In this document: positions 24,561 through 35,707 of the stretch, piece by piece
Numbering within the stretch: the stretch's first letter is position 1
Layout of the letters: each line of letters starts with the position of its first letter
Assembly (NCBI GenBank): GCA_905331475.1
Contig: CAJNYU010000028.1
Coordinates: forward strand, 193,095 to 257,094
DNA from: Rotaria socialis
Taxonomy: Eukaryota; Rotifera; Eurotatoria; Philodinida; Philodinidae
Direction: 5' to 3'
DNA length: 64,000 nt
The notes under the pieces: model-generated
The model's database searches: none
The model's input: only the letters and a program-made list of their open reading frames with translations
What the model was told of the DNA's origin: nothing
Translations under genes and position numbers: made by a program

Positions 24561-24651
24561 CATTTCGAGCAGATTGATAAACAATCTAAAACAAAAGACA
24601 GTGAATAAATAATTTTTTTGTTATTGAATTCAATCTTACCACTTGGATCAT
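24561..24651 (-). CDS. Possible pair of tiny 5' exons
   Basis: ATGATCCAAGTG (24640-24651) is followed by GTAAGA. A 54-nt putative intron ends GTTTTAG before a 25-nt exon (24561-24585), which ends at another GTAAGT. The join reads MIQVIVYQSARN plus one base. The splice signals are canonical but no third exon was found, so the gene they belong to is unknown. Confidence 0.35.
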
Positions 24652-25247
24652 GTTGAATTGTAGTTGAAAGCGAAAACAGTTGAAGAGCGTATATATGACT
24701 TGAGACTGTTTCAATAGTATGAAAATGGTTTCATATTTGAAAAACAAAATGATCCATGATTTAGTCTGTTATACTTGTACTGTGAGCAGTTTTAGTTCAC
24801 TAGATACATCTGAAACTGAGCAATGACGAAGAGTGAAAAATTCTTTTAAGAGGTCTAAGGACTGCCATCCCTTTCATTCTACAGAATATTCGAAAATTAT
24901 TCAAACTCTAGTAGTCTTTCGTTGCATCACATAGAAACTCGAGGTCGAATTTCGAGTTGTTAGTGCACATTGTAGCGATGGAGTAAACTCGGAAATTCTT
25001 CGACTTGCCTGGAGAAATAATTTTCAAACTGAAAGGATAATCTGATATAAATCATCAGATTTTGAGTCAAGTTTCAATAGTATACGTTTCCATTATCAGA
25101 GAAAAGGGATTCGAAAAATACTCTTAGCGATGTAATTCAGGTTGCATTTTTATTAGTTCTTTCATTTGCGCGACTCTTATTGAAGAGCGCCTGATACACA
25201 GAAGCTCAGTTAAATCAAACATCTACCTTATTCAGCAGATCATTGTG

Positions 25248-25724
25248 TCATACTTGGTGTAACAGATGAAGAAAGTTTTTGAACGAAACACCAAGACGTG
25301 GAAGAGCACCATTCGCAACAATAATGATTCCACTAAGGTAAGGTAGGCTTTTACGTGTTTCTTCAATTAATGTTAGATTGTATTCATCTACTTCTGTGCC
25401 ATTTGTGTCATTGAATCCTGGTGTATCAATCATCTCAAGATGTATACCTTTTGCTTGAAATATGTATTTAGTACATTTTTGCGTCTGACTCTGAGTCTGA
25501 TCATTAATATCTCGTTCGTTATTATCATACTGATATTTTTGATCGAGACAATCCACCCAATTCGCACACGGTGTGGCTAATTTCACTTTCGGACGGTCAC
25601 AAAATATTTCATCGACTTCTTGCGTGCCATAGAATAAATTTTACAGAAAGTTAATTATGGATGATTTTCCAGCTCCAGCGTCGCCCAGTAAAATGAACCG
25701 TTTCGGGCTCGATGTCAAAGTCAT
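25248..25724 (-). pseudogene. Broken AIG1/GIMAP-like GTPase, paralogue of neighbour
   Basis: From the ATG at 25724 the frame reads MTLTSSPKRFILLGDAGAGK with the P-loop GDAGAGKSS, then meets an in-frame TAA at 25641-25643 (codon 28). The same frame continues YGTQEVDEIFCDRPKVKLAT and reaches the G3 element MIDTPGFNDTNGT with IIIVANGALPRLG, then stops at LLHQV, about where the complete neighbour continues for a further 290 residues. It therefore keeps only the first half of the G domain, with one premature stop and a truncated end. The arrangement is head-to-head with the intact gene at 26244. A 25-nt intron spanning the stop is too short to be credible. It could still be expressed as a fragment, but a pseudogene is the simplest reading. 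Confidence 0.75.
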
Positions 25725-26243
25725 TTTAATTCTCCTTTGAATGTAAAATATCAGCGTAGGAATGCTCTCTTGTATTTAAACACAACTGATGCTTTATATA
25801 TATTCATAGTCTCCATATTTATTTTGCTTTCACCCAGTTTGATAAGGGTTAGTCAAACAAAAAATAACACAAGTTTTCCCCTTCAGTTTATTTCAATCAG
25901 AACATTAGTCAGGAGAAAATATTTCTTTTTGCTTCGTGGTTTCTTATTCTGAAAACGGAACCTTTCAGTACACGAACACCGCGATAAAATAAGAATTATC
26001 AGGCGTTTTCTACGTTTGCATTGAATCATCAGGAATGAAATCCTCAGTGACAATTGTGAAAGAGGGGTGGAGAAAGCCGAAACGTTTTTTTCAAATGACT
26101 AAAACAAATAAATACAGCTCTTTCCCAAAACGTTTTGATGAGTAAATTAGGGTATAAAAGTTGTTGTTCGTCTTGCGTATTGTTTATTCTCTATTCAGCG
26201 AAGCAAAAGAAACTGCGAAAAAATATACAATCCAAATATTGTT
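25725..26243. promoter_or_regulatory. Divergent spacer with TATA box for the GTPase gene
   Basis: GGGTATAAAAG at 26150-26160 lies about 90 bp upstream of the ATG at 26244 on the plus strand. This is a classical TATA position giving a short 5' leader. The rest of the spacer is AT-rich with no other signal recognised. Confidence 0.6.
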
Positions 26244-27638
26244 ATGGTATTCATCGGTGAATCAGGCTCCGGTAAATCAACTTGTATCAACTATTTTGCA
26301 AATTATTTTACTCATTCATCATTTGATGAGGCGAATCACTATTCAAATATGAAAATTGTTATACCAAATAGCATATGTCCACAGATAAATTACGGTTCTA
26401 CTAGCAACCAACATACCGAGCGTAATGTTCACGATAACACTGTAAGTCAAACGCAGGACTGCACGGAGTATGGGTTCACGTGGAATGGCAAGCATGTGAA
26501 AATTGTTGATACACCCGGTTTTAATGATACATATTCAACGAAAGACGATGGAAATATTCAGAAAATATTGAAAAAAGTATCTAAATTTCAACTTGCTACT
26601 GCTATTTCGATCACAATCAATGGTACTAACACGCGTTTATCAACGTCGATCAAAACAACATTGACTCAATTGCGTGGCTCCTTGCCTGATAGTGTTTTTC
26701 AAAATTTATTTTTTATTTTCACAAATTGCACAGAAGAAACGCAAAATTTCGATCTAAGACTGATTGCTGAATTCAATCCATCACAACAGAGAACATTTAA
26801 TATGCAAAATTCATTGTTCTCGATCAAAGATAAGTCTATTCTTCAAAATAGTAAATTAGTAAAAAAGATGCTGCAAACATGGAAAGACTCAGTTGACACA
26901 ATGGCAGATATAATGAATGAAATAAGTCAAACATCAGCTGCATCTGCGCAAGTATTTGAAGATATGCGTATTAAACGTGAACGATTAATTGGACACAAAG
27001 AAAATTTAATTAAAAAACAAAAGTCATTATTGAATGCGATCAAAACGTTGGACATTGAAAAAGATCGCCTAAAAAATGCCACGAAGGATCAGCAAGCAAA
27101 TAGAAACTTTGTCAAACAAACTGCGATTCCTTATATTGAATTAGAAAAAAAATCGTATTACAGTACAATTTGTACACACCATGATACAGTGCGAGTTTGT
27201 CGCGAAAATTGTGGATTGTCGTATGAACCAAGCTTGAACTTAGCACACTTTGGACATTGTCGATGTGGTATGAACCAGCATCTCCATTCTTATGAGATTC
27301 CTGTATCGAGAAACAAAACAATCCCTGAAATTATTGAAGATAAAAAAGCAGCCTTGGATCTAGCAACCGAAGCTGTCAATAGTATCAGTACTCAAGTGGA
27401 TCGATTGAGCTCGGCACGAGATCAATACCAAAAGGACGTCAATGATGTTAGAGATGGTTTACTGGCAAGAATTCGTGAATCAAAACAGATTTGTACACAC
27501 TTTAATTTGGCCGAAGAAATGGCAAGTACAATTGGCAAACTCCGACAAGAAGCCAAAATTGCAAGTGATCGTAATGCGAAACGAGAATTCAATAATACAG
27601 CGGGCGCGATCGAAGCCCTTCTTCAACAACTCAGATAA
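26244..27638 (+). CDS. AIG1/GIMAP-like P-loop GTPase with coiled coil
   Basis: A single-exon ORF of 464 residues. The G domain starts at once: MVFIGESGSGKSTCINYF (G1 P-loop), then a Thr/Gln-rich switch region, then KIVDTPGFNDTYSTKDDG (G3) and LFFIFTNCTEETQNF at the G4 position, where the usual TKxD is replaced by TNCT. From about residue 240 there are long heptad-rich helices. They are split by a Cys/His-rich block (TICTHHDTVRVCRENCGLSY ... HCRCGMNQHLH) that looks zinc-binding and resembles a domain seen with P-loop proteins in fungi and rotifers (my recollection, unverified). Such GTPases are often stress- or immunity-linked; the role here is unknown. The TATA box supports this start. The lack of introns contrasts with neighbouring genes. 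Confidence 0.75.
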   Translation: MVFIGESGSGKSTCINYFANYFTHSSFDEANHYSNMKIVIPNSICPQINYGSTSNQHTERNVHDNTVSQTQDCTEYGFTWNGKHVKIVDTPGFNDTYSTKDDGNIQKILKKVSKFQLATAISITINGTNTRLSTSIKTTLTQLRGSLPDSVFQNLFFIFTNCTEETQNFDLRLIAEFNPSQQRTFNMQNSLFSIKDKSILQNSKLVKKMLQTWKDSVDTMADIMNEISQTSAASAQVFEDMRIKRERLIGHKENLIKKQKSLLNAIKTLDIEKDRLKNATKDQQANRNFVKQTAIPYIELEKKSYYSTICTHHDTVRVCRENCGLSYEPSLNLAHFGHCRCGMNQHLHSYEIPVSRNKTIPEIIEDKKAALDLATEAVNSISTQVDRLSSARDQYQKDVNDVRDGLLARIRESKQICTHFNLAEEMASTIGKLRQEAKIASDRNAKREFNNTAGAIEALLQQLR

Positions 27639-28188
27639 GTAAAGTATCAAGCCAATCACGAACTTTTTGTTTTAAAAAATTCTAGGATGTTTCCTTTTTT
27701 CTCTCTACAATCACGAATAAAACTCGTATTGGGTATCTGTGAAAGTTTTGTGAAATAAGATGTAAAAGCAGTGTTGAAGTGTATAGAGTAGAAATTTTCA
27801 CCCACCCCTCCCCCGCCACAGAGCGCGACAGACGCGCACGTAACTAGGTGTGGATGTGAGTAAGTGAGAGTCGTTCATCTAGCACTTGCGGATATCAAAA
27901 CGCTCATCGACTGCCCATGTCTTTGAGAAATGAGAGGATCTTTATTTGCAAGAACTTACATTAAATGTAGTTGTAGAAAAAACAATTATAGCTCCTTGGA
28001 AAACTATAAAATAAAAGATTTTTTAAAAGTTCAGCATTATATCAATTTTCCTAAAATATAGAGAAAAATAATTTAAGTGGAAAAATCTCTAATCAAGTCT
28101 GCCAATCAAGTTGAAACTTGATGGCAATACGCATTTTAATACAGTTATTTAATGGAAATTTTTCGATTCGAACAGATTTTACACCGGT
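27639..28188. other. Intergenic, nothing recognised
   Basis: About 0.55 kb downstream of the GTPase gene, with a GC-rich patch near 27800-27840 and AT-rich flanks. No gene is seen. Confidence 0.55.
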
Positions 28189-28451
28189 TCAGCGTACATT
28201 AGTTGTCTTAATGACACTACCCTCTTGTTGATTATTGTGCACAATAGTCAGCGAATAATCGTTGCGAGTGAAACCGAGATCCCGACATAGATATATGTAT
28301 TTTGGAGGTTGTCCAAAAGAGAAATGGATCATCATCGAGCTATGTAATCGATACTTTCCGCATGCTATCTCTCGCAAGAAAACGCTGATACTGTGGGTGT
28401 ACCATTTTTTATCATAAAAATGTAGTTTTGCATAATAATAAACAGCATTTG
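28189..28451 (-). pseudogene. Orphan coding remnant, C-terminal fragment
   Basis: The minus strand is open and protein-like for about 85 codons: SNAVYYYAKLHFYDKKWYTH, then SISVFLREIACGKYRLHSSM and FGQPPKYIYLCRDLGFTRND, ending at a stop after SVIKTTNVR. There is a TGA directly upstream, no ATG in a plausible place and no acceptor. It is therefore most likely the surviving 3' part of a gene, or a terminal exon whose partners are lost. The family is not recognised. Confidence 0.4.
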
Positions 28452-29111
28452 AGAATATGATTCATAATGCATCGCATCAAGGTAGTGTCAATCTAAATTG
28501 AAAATTTTCTCCAGAAATGAGTTGACATTGTAATTATCTTACTCGACTATATGTATATATTAATAAACCTCTTGCCAAATGTCTTTTTAATTCGTTTTAT
28601 TACTTAAAGCTGTTGCTATAAGGCAACACAACATAAGTGATCTAAGTCCATCACATTTTTATTTATGGTTTTCTCTATTTATACAGTCAGTGTGATCTCC
28701 ATCGTGCGTGTTTGTTCCTATATCATGTCTTGTTAAAATTAGTAAAAGGCCAACTGAGAATTTCGATTCAAGCAATTGATTTGAATTATAAAGTATTTGA
28801 CAGAAATAATTTGAAAAATTTCAACCATGTGAGACGATTTCGGATAGAAGTAACGTTAGTGCTGATGACATTGCATTTTATTCGAGATCTGCAAATTAAA
28901 ACTCGTATCAACTACACAAATAGTAGATGTTTAAATACTCAACTTTCAGAGAGAACGAAGTAGAATGAAAAATAGAGAAGAATATAAAGAACAGATAGAT
29001 AAGAACAATCAGTGGTTTGAGAAGGGCACGGCAAAGTGAAGCGATGCACTATAGCGGGATCGTTACGCCATGGTCACTTGCTTTCAGTCGATGTCAAATT
29101 CAGAAGAATAT
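28452..29111. other. Intergenic, nothing recognised
   Basis: The AT-rich stretch includes a plus-strand ORF (28712-28963) without recognisable content. Confidence 0.5.
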
Positions 29112-29653
29112 TAGGTATAGGTCCACCTTTGCAGCCTTTTTAAGGACATGATAATCCGTCGTCTTTCTGTTTCCACACCCGTTCTTGGATCAGCTACTGT
29201 TACTTATTTTCCGCCCATCTTCTTTAAATAAATGTGACGCGCTGCTTGATTTGATACTTGCATAAGTGCATATTGAAATCCTTCAGAATCTCGCGCATGA
29301 TTACACATGGCCGCACGCAATTTACTTGTCACCTTTTTACCTGAATGTTGAACTCACGTTGCACCCATCATAATATGCAAGATTGTGTTTGGCTCGAGCT
29401 CTCGGCGAAAATCATGATTAATAAATAAATTATTCATAGCATCGAGTAAATCAATGAAAGGGATGGTTGTCGGAGGACCACAGGCGTCGTATGGATGTTT
29501 CTGATTTACCAAATAAAAATCGCTGGCACAGATAGTAGCAATGACACATGATGGCTCGTGTGCGGCAAACTCTTCAGCTATGAGTTTAGCACACGTGTGT
29601 GCATCGGCCTCATTGTTGATAACTTCCTACACATACTTGTGATCGCCACTCAT
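29112..29653 (-). pseudogene. GNAT-like acetyltransferase pseudogene
   Basis: The frame from ATG 29653 reads EVINNEADAHTCAKLIAEEF then AAHEPSCVIATICASDFYLV, and later NHARDSEGFQYALMQVSNQA then ARHIYLKKMGGK. The HEP motif near the N-terminus and the late NQAARHIYLKKMG segment recall GNAT-fold N-acetyltransferases (acetyl-CoA-dependent). The family assignment is from pattern only. The frame is broken by at least three stops: a TAG after residue 8, a TGA after MMGAT and a TAA after MGGK. A frameshift then follows, because VWKQKDDGLSCP and GGPIPNIL continue the protein in another frame. No introns are visible. The gene is clearly dead in this copy. Confidence 0.6.
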
Positions 29654-31058
29654 ACTGTTGTTAGTGAATGAGTTGGGTAGAAAAGAACGAATGCTTGCTT
29701 CCATGTGTTTCTTTATCTCTTGATTTTTTTTCTTTTCATTGTTCTCATTTTTTTGCATTCCAAAACTTGAGAGATGTCCACGAACGAATGATTAGAAGTT
29801 CCATCACATTTCCTCTACAGTGTATGAATGCAAAATTTAAAAAAGATACAATATCTATGATATTTTTCGGTCTTAGATTTGTTTTCATTAGAAACTTTGA
29901 ATACCGAAGGTCAGTTTCCATTTCACGACGGAATTATCATGACAGTGCCGACAGTTCACTGACAGACTAGAAATTCCTATATCTGACTTCTTGGACATTG
30001 CTGTTATAGTGTACGTATATTTTTCTCATTGATTTCAATGCTAGTATTTGGCCATGATAATTTGTGCAAGTCAGAATAAAAATTCATATAGTTGTGTAGA
30101 AGAACTACTTTTTCTATTTATTTTCTAATATTAAATCGTAAGACATTGAACTCATGAAAATAACTACTGCTCAAAGATATGTTTCTGTTACACAAAACTA
30201 TAGATTGCAAACATCAGAATAATAGTGAGCATTAATGATTTCATTTTTTTCTGACAATAAATAAAATACATGCTATAAAAAGAAAATATCTTTGACTACA
30301 GTATGAATTTATCTAATATATCAAGCTGACTGACCAACAAAAAAGAAAATCTATCATGGAGTAGATATGTATGTATGTCTGTTCAAAGATAGAGTGAGGC
30401 AAAGAGAATTTAATACATTAGAATTTTTGAAGAAAATCGTGTAGCCTTAATATTGAGACAAGAGCTGCTAAGGTGTGCTTTCACTTCTTTATTAGCAGGT
30501 TCGATAACATACACTTTAACAATAATAATACAAGCACTGAATCAATAACACGGACAGATATACTCGTATTCAATTATCTTCAATGAGATAAATAATACAT
30601 AATAATGTGTGGAGGACAATAGGAGTAAGAAAGATAATGCTATCGAGGTGGATGATGCTAATGATCTGTGTATGCATACACAGATCATAACAAGAGCTTC
30701 GTTTCGCTAAGAAAAACTATTTCCTTTTCTCTATTTAAGAGTCTTTTGTGAATATTGGGCAACATTTGGTGAAGAAAGTCATTAAGAGTTATTCAATGTC
30801 TCACTTTGCTCCGAAATTTAAACTGACATAGGGAATATAAATATTTTTCGTCACAGAAAATTCTTCTGTAGTAAATATATTTGCCCTCACTTTTTTCGTA
30901 TTTGTTTCAAAGTTAGATCGAAAATTCATTGTTAGATATACGCTAATATAATTATAGTGATACAATAAAAGCAAATAGGAAGAGAGAGAGAGATCAATTT
31001 AATGACTATAGTTCTATAAAGATGGAAAGAGGCTAGGTTATACGAATTTGAGCTTGAT
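29654..31058. other. Intergenic with a perfect 28-bp palindrome
   Basis: About 1.4 kb of AT-rich DNA. The only structured signal seen is the palindrome at 30661-30688. No gene is supported. Confidence 0.55.
30661..30688. repeat. Perfect 28-bp palindrome
   Basis: Each arm is ATGATCTGTGTATG or its exact complement, with no spacer. Confidence 0.85.
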
Positions 31059-34000
31059 CTATGCGAGTTCGATTAATACTTTTCCATCTTCAACTGTTTC
31101 ACCTTCTTTGATGCCAACAAATTTAACCTTAAAGAAAAACAAAATCCATAGAAACAGAAAATTCTTTCGTCTATATCTACTCACCACTCCAACTCGTCCA
31201 GCAGTCAGTTTATTTTGCATCTTCATGGCTTCAACAACGCAAACTTCTTGTCCTTCAGCGACACTTTGTCCAACTGTAACGCTAACAGATTTAACAATAC
31301 CAGGCATAGGTGAAATAAGAACTGATGCGAAATCAATTTGTTTCTTTTCAGGCATGAGTGGTACATATTTTGCAGCACGTTCAGGTAATACACGAAGTGC
31401 ATACTAAATTTTGAGAAAAACAAAACTATCAAATCGATTATTGAAAAATGTTCAATTCCTACTTTGGTTCCAAGATAGATCAATGTGACATGTCCTAATG
31501 CATCTGTTTTGAATAACTAAAGAAAACATAATCAATAAAATAGTTTTCTTTTCCTTTTTATATATTTAATTATTTCACAAACTTGCATAATACGTGGTTC
31601 GCCACTAAAGTTGACATTCATGACTTGATCGCCTAATTTAAAATTATCCTTGATAGCTAATTTTTTTACACCATCCATTTCGATCTATAGCAAAATGACA
31701 ATAAAATATTTGTTTGTTTTTTCATTTAAAACAAACTTCGAATTGCTTGACTCCATCTTTTTCGGTGGGTGTTACACGTATGTGACGTTTAAAGTCATCA
31801 ATTTTAACTTCAAATACATATTCATTTGGTGTTGTAACTTGACCCGTTTTCTTGAATGATCGAGCACGAATAGTTCTTTTAACACCAACACATGCTGCCA
31901 ATGCAAGTAGCTGTTCACGTTCTGAATCTACTAATTGTTTGCCTTTGAATCCATCTGGATAAACTTGTGGTAAATATTTTGTTGTAATATTTCCAGCAAC
32001 AAAACGTTCTTCAGTTATAATATCTCGTAACAATGGAATGTTATTTGTGACACCTTAATAGATCGATTAAAAACATTACTAGAAAAATGAAATTAATCTT
32101 TTCTTTTTCTTCGCTATACCTCGAATAACATAGGAATCTAATGCTTGAGCCATTGTTGCTAATGCTGCATTTCGATCTTTTCCGAAGGTGGTTAACTATT
32201 TAGAAGAAAAACAAAATGATATAAAATTCAGAGATCATTTGAAAACATACTTTACAAATCAATGGATCATAGTATAAGCTAATTTCACTACCTTCAGTTA
32301 TACCACTATCGCAGCGAACCTATTAATACAATAACAAAAAAAAGAAGAATTAAAAACTAATTATTATGAGAAAAGAACAATTTTTAACAAACATTTGGAA
32401 TATGACTAGGATCTTTATATGAGGTAAGACGACCAATGGATGGGAGACCAAAAGCTTTGTATGGATCTTCTGCATAAACACGACTTTCAATAGCCCAACC
32501 CCGTATGCCAATATCTGGTTGTTTGAATCGTAACGTATGACCTATAAATTTAATTGTTAAAATATAACAGTAAATATCGTTGGTTTTTTTTAAATCAAAC
32601 CTTTAGCAACTCGTATCATCTGATGAACAATATCGATACCGGTAGTAGCTTCTGTAATTGGATGTTCAACCTGAAAAAACATAAATATATTTTACCATTC
32701 TCATTATCTAATAGGATCTCTGTTTTTTACTTGAAGTCGAGTGTTCATTTCAAGAAAATAAAAATTACGCTTTGAATCAACCATAAACTCGACAGTTCCT
32801 AAAAGAGATTTCTTTTTATTGAAAACAAAAACAAAACATTTTCGCTTTATGATTAATTACCTGCTGAATAATATCCAACAGCATGAGCTAATTGTACAGC
32901 TTCTTCGCCCATCTTCTTTCGTGTTGCGGGATCAAGAAAAACACTGGGTGCTTCTTCAATTACTTTTTGATTTCGTCTTTGAATTGAGCATTCACGTTCA
33001 TTTAAATAGACAATATTACCATGTTTGTCCCCAAGAACCTTTATAAAATCGAAAATTTTATTATTATTTGAACAACTGAATTTTTCAGTAACAAACTTGA
33101 AATTCAATATGGCGCGGATTATCAATAAATTTTTCTACTAACATACGATCATCACCGAAACTTGATGCTGCTTCACTTTTAGATAATCGAAAGTTTTCTC
33201 GTGCTTCTTTATCATTCCAAGCAACACGCATTCCTTTACCACCACCTCCAGCTGATGCTTTAATCATGACAGGATAACCTGAAATAGTCAAATTAAAAAA
33301 AAGTGAATTTTTCCTATAAACAAAACATAGTTGCATACCAATATCGTTGCTGACACGAACACATTCTTCTGCATCTTTTACTTCGCCATCATAGCCAGGT
33401 ATCATTGAGATTTTAGCCTTTCGAGCAATTACTTTACTGTGAATTTTATCACCCATAGCTTGAATGGAGTGACTTGACGGACCGATAAATTCAACATTAT
33501 GATCAGCCTAATAGTAAAAATAAAACATTTTGTTTTCAAGCGATTTGACAAGAAAAATAAGCAAACAAATATCTTACAAGTTTCTTGGCAAATTTTGTAT
33601 TTTCTGAAAGAAAACCATAGCCGGGATGAACGGCTTCAGCGCCGGTTTTTTTAACGGTTTCTAATATAATATCTTCATTTAAATAACTTAATCTAGTTGG
33701 TGCAGGTCCAATACAAACGGCTTCATCGGCCATTTTGACGAATAACTATTAGAAAATAATATTAGAAAATAGAAAAATTCTATCTTCGAAGACTTACTGA
33801 AGTTGAATCGACATCACTATGTACGGCTACTGTTTTAATACCCATAGCATTGCATGTTCGAATGACACGACATGCAATTTCGCCTCGATTAGCGATCAAG
33901 ATTTTTGAATATTTCTACAAAATAAAAAAATTTATGATTGAAACTTGATATCGAAAAAAGCTTACCGGTTCATCTGGATCAATGTGATCGAGAAAATAAT

Positions 34001-34133
34001 GTCCGTCTTTTCCATAAGTAAAAAGAGTTTTCGCATTTTGTGCAACAGCTTTTGTAGATTGAAACCGTTTTAATAAAAGAACCCGGCCAACAGGTGATGA
34101 TGAGCGAAGACCACTAGTCAAGAAGAAATGCAT
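31059..34133 (-). CDS. PCCA: Propionyl-CoA carboxylase alpha subunit, mitochondrial
   Basis: This is the biotin-containing subunit that carboxylates propionyl-CoA to methylmalonyl-CoA with PCCB in the mitochondrial matrix, in catabolism of Val, Ile, Met, Thr and odd-chain fats. About 15 exons are read with short introns. The N-terminal presequence is [20 protein letters not shown]. The biotin carboxylase domain follows: [35 protein letters not shown], the ATP-grasp loop [50 protein letters not shown] and [18 protein letters not shown]. The PCCA-specific BT region follows, and the biotinyl domain with EAMKMQNKL, whose lysine is the biotinylation site. It ends KVLIELA. All key segments are present, so it should be functional. 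An acceptor TTATTTTAG stands two bases before the ATG. Confidence 0.96.
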
Positions 34134-34436
34134 ATCTAAAATAAGATTATTATTCTTTTGTGTTGCGATTTGTAGAATTCATTGACAAAATAAATCTGAC
34201 TTATAATCGTAAAGAAAAAAACAAACGTGAAATAAAATTTAATTATGCAAATGTTATAGATGCACAGACATTAACAAAAAGAAAAGAAATATAACATAGC
34301 ATTGCGTATATCTTGCCAATAATTAACAACAGATGAAAGAAAAAGACAATACAATTATTTGCCATTATTTTTGATAAAAATTCTAAAATAAAGAAAAAAA
34401 TATGCCAAATAAAATTATTTGTTTTTATCAAAATAT
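34134..34436. other. Short intergenic spacer
   Basis: About 300 nt, AT-rich, between two same-strand genes. No feature recognised. Confidence 0.6.
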
Positions 34437-35707
34437 TTACTGTCGCAATTCATCGAACGAGTCGATATAGACTTTTTGAGCTATATTATTTACAACAGAA
34501 TCCACTGTTTCTCGCCGTGTATAATTATTAGTTATTGTACGAAATGCCGATGATGAACGGTGTCTTATTTGATGAAATAAAGTCGATTGAGGTTCACTGT
34601 TTTCATTATTTGCTAAGCGTATGGTCGGTGTAGAACGCTTTTTAGTTTTTCTCGACTGTTTTTCATCATCAGTTAAAAGAGTTTTCGAATACATTTCATT
34701 CGAACTTATCGTAGATAGAGCGTCGCTTATGACTTCTTCTGTAAAACGGCTTGATAAATTTTCAATAAGATTTTCATTCGAAGACGATACATTTTCAATT
34801 GATTGCTTAATAGCTGAATGAATAAGTTGGTCAGCATAGGAATTTATTGCTTTTAAACGTTCAATAGGAGCATAGGATGGAGAACAATCGAATAGAAGAC
34901 AAGAAGTATCAAATTCATAGAAAGATCTACAATTATTTGTTATATGTTGATAATCAATCTGAAACGAAGATTGTTCAGAAACGGACACAATGAAATTATT
35001 TTCCTACTGACCTGCAGGAAAGCAGCTCGAGTTGAATGTTCGACTAGTTCATTGACAAAATTTTGAATACTGATTAGATTATGTCGTCGTTTGTCGACTT
35101 TAGTTAGCCACGGTTTATTTAGACTGAATGAATATTGCACGTCGAAAGTTCGATTTGAACCATTTACATTTTGAGACGATTTACATATTGCCAGATCGGT
35201 TTGTTGATAGGATGATAATAAACGGGATTGATATAGAACAAGATCATTTTGTGTTGCTGGTAATGAGCAACGTGGGATTGTATGATGAAAAGAAACTTTT
35301 CTTTCACGTCGATTATTTCTTCCTGATGATCGACATCGTATTGAAACATTCGGTTGCAGTGAACGATTTATTGGTGATATTGACGGATTTTGAAATGATG
35401 ATGATGATGTTGTCGTAAGAGAAATACATGGGCATGAAAGAATTCGTACTAAAGAATTTAGCGCATGTGAAATTGCTTGATCAACTTGATTGCTGGCTAA
35501 ATTTAATAGTTCTTCAGAATATAAATTATCACTAGATTCTAGCTGTTCCATCTAGAAAAAAATAGTAACCTATTAACAAGCTTTCTTTTTCAAAAACAAA
35601 AACACAAGGATGATTGAAATTTTATTTCGGAAATTCGTTACTAAGTGAACTTGATAATTGTCAACCGTGTCAATATATGTTATCCACCAATCATTGTTTT
35701 TTTGTTT
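34437..35707 (-). CDS. Candidate multi-site A-kinase anchoring protein
   Basis: At least three exons: 35642-35707 (KQKNNDWWITYIDTVDNYQV...), about 35013-35551 and 34437 to about 34958. Both introns keep frame (QVHL-MEQLESSD and AAFLQ-IDYQH). The 5' end is not resolved. The protein is over 370 residues, hydrophilic and Ser-rich, with several amphipathic helices. Three fit the published RII-binding consensus for A-kinase anchoring proteins exactly by my reading: VDQAISHALNSL, ADQLIHSAIKQS and VDSVVNNIAQKV. Two others are near matches (VNELVEHSTRAA, TEEVISDALSTI). A basic patch (NNRRERKVSFH) could be a PKA or PP1-type site. AKAPs tether PKA to places in the cell. No catalytic domain is visible. 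The assignment is inference from motif repetition. Confidence 0.6.

Larger units (their letters stand above)
23199..25247. other. Intergenic, accessory-looking
   Basis: The stretch contains a (TA)n run near 23540-23556 and a 10-bp inverted repeat TAGAAGCCCC/GGGGCTTCTA at 24259-24268 and 24310-24319. It also holds the paired mini-exons listed at 24561-24651. No long ORF is seen. Confidence 0.55.

Noticed and set aside
25617-25645. Mini-intron removing the in-frame stop in the broken GTPase
   Set aside because: It would be about 25 nt, far below the 50-70 nt introns seen elsewhere in the window.
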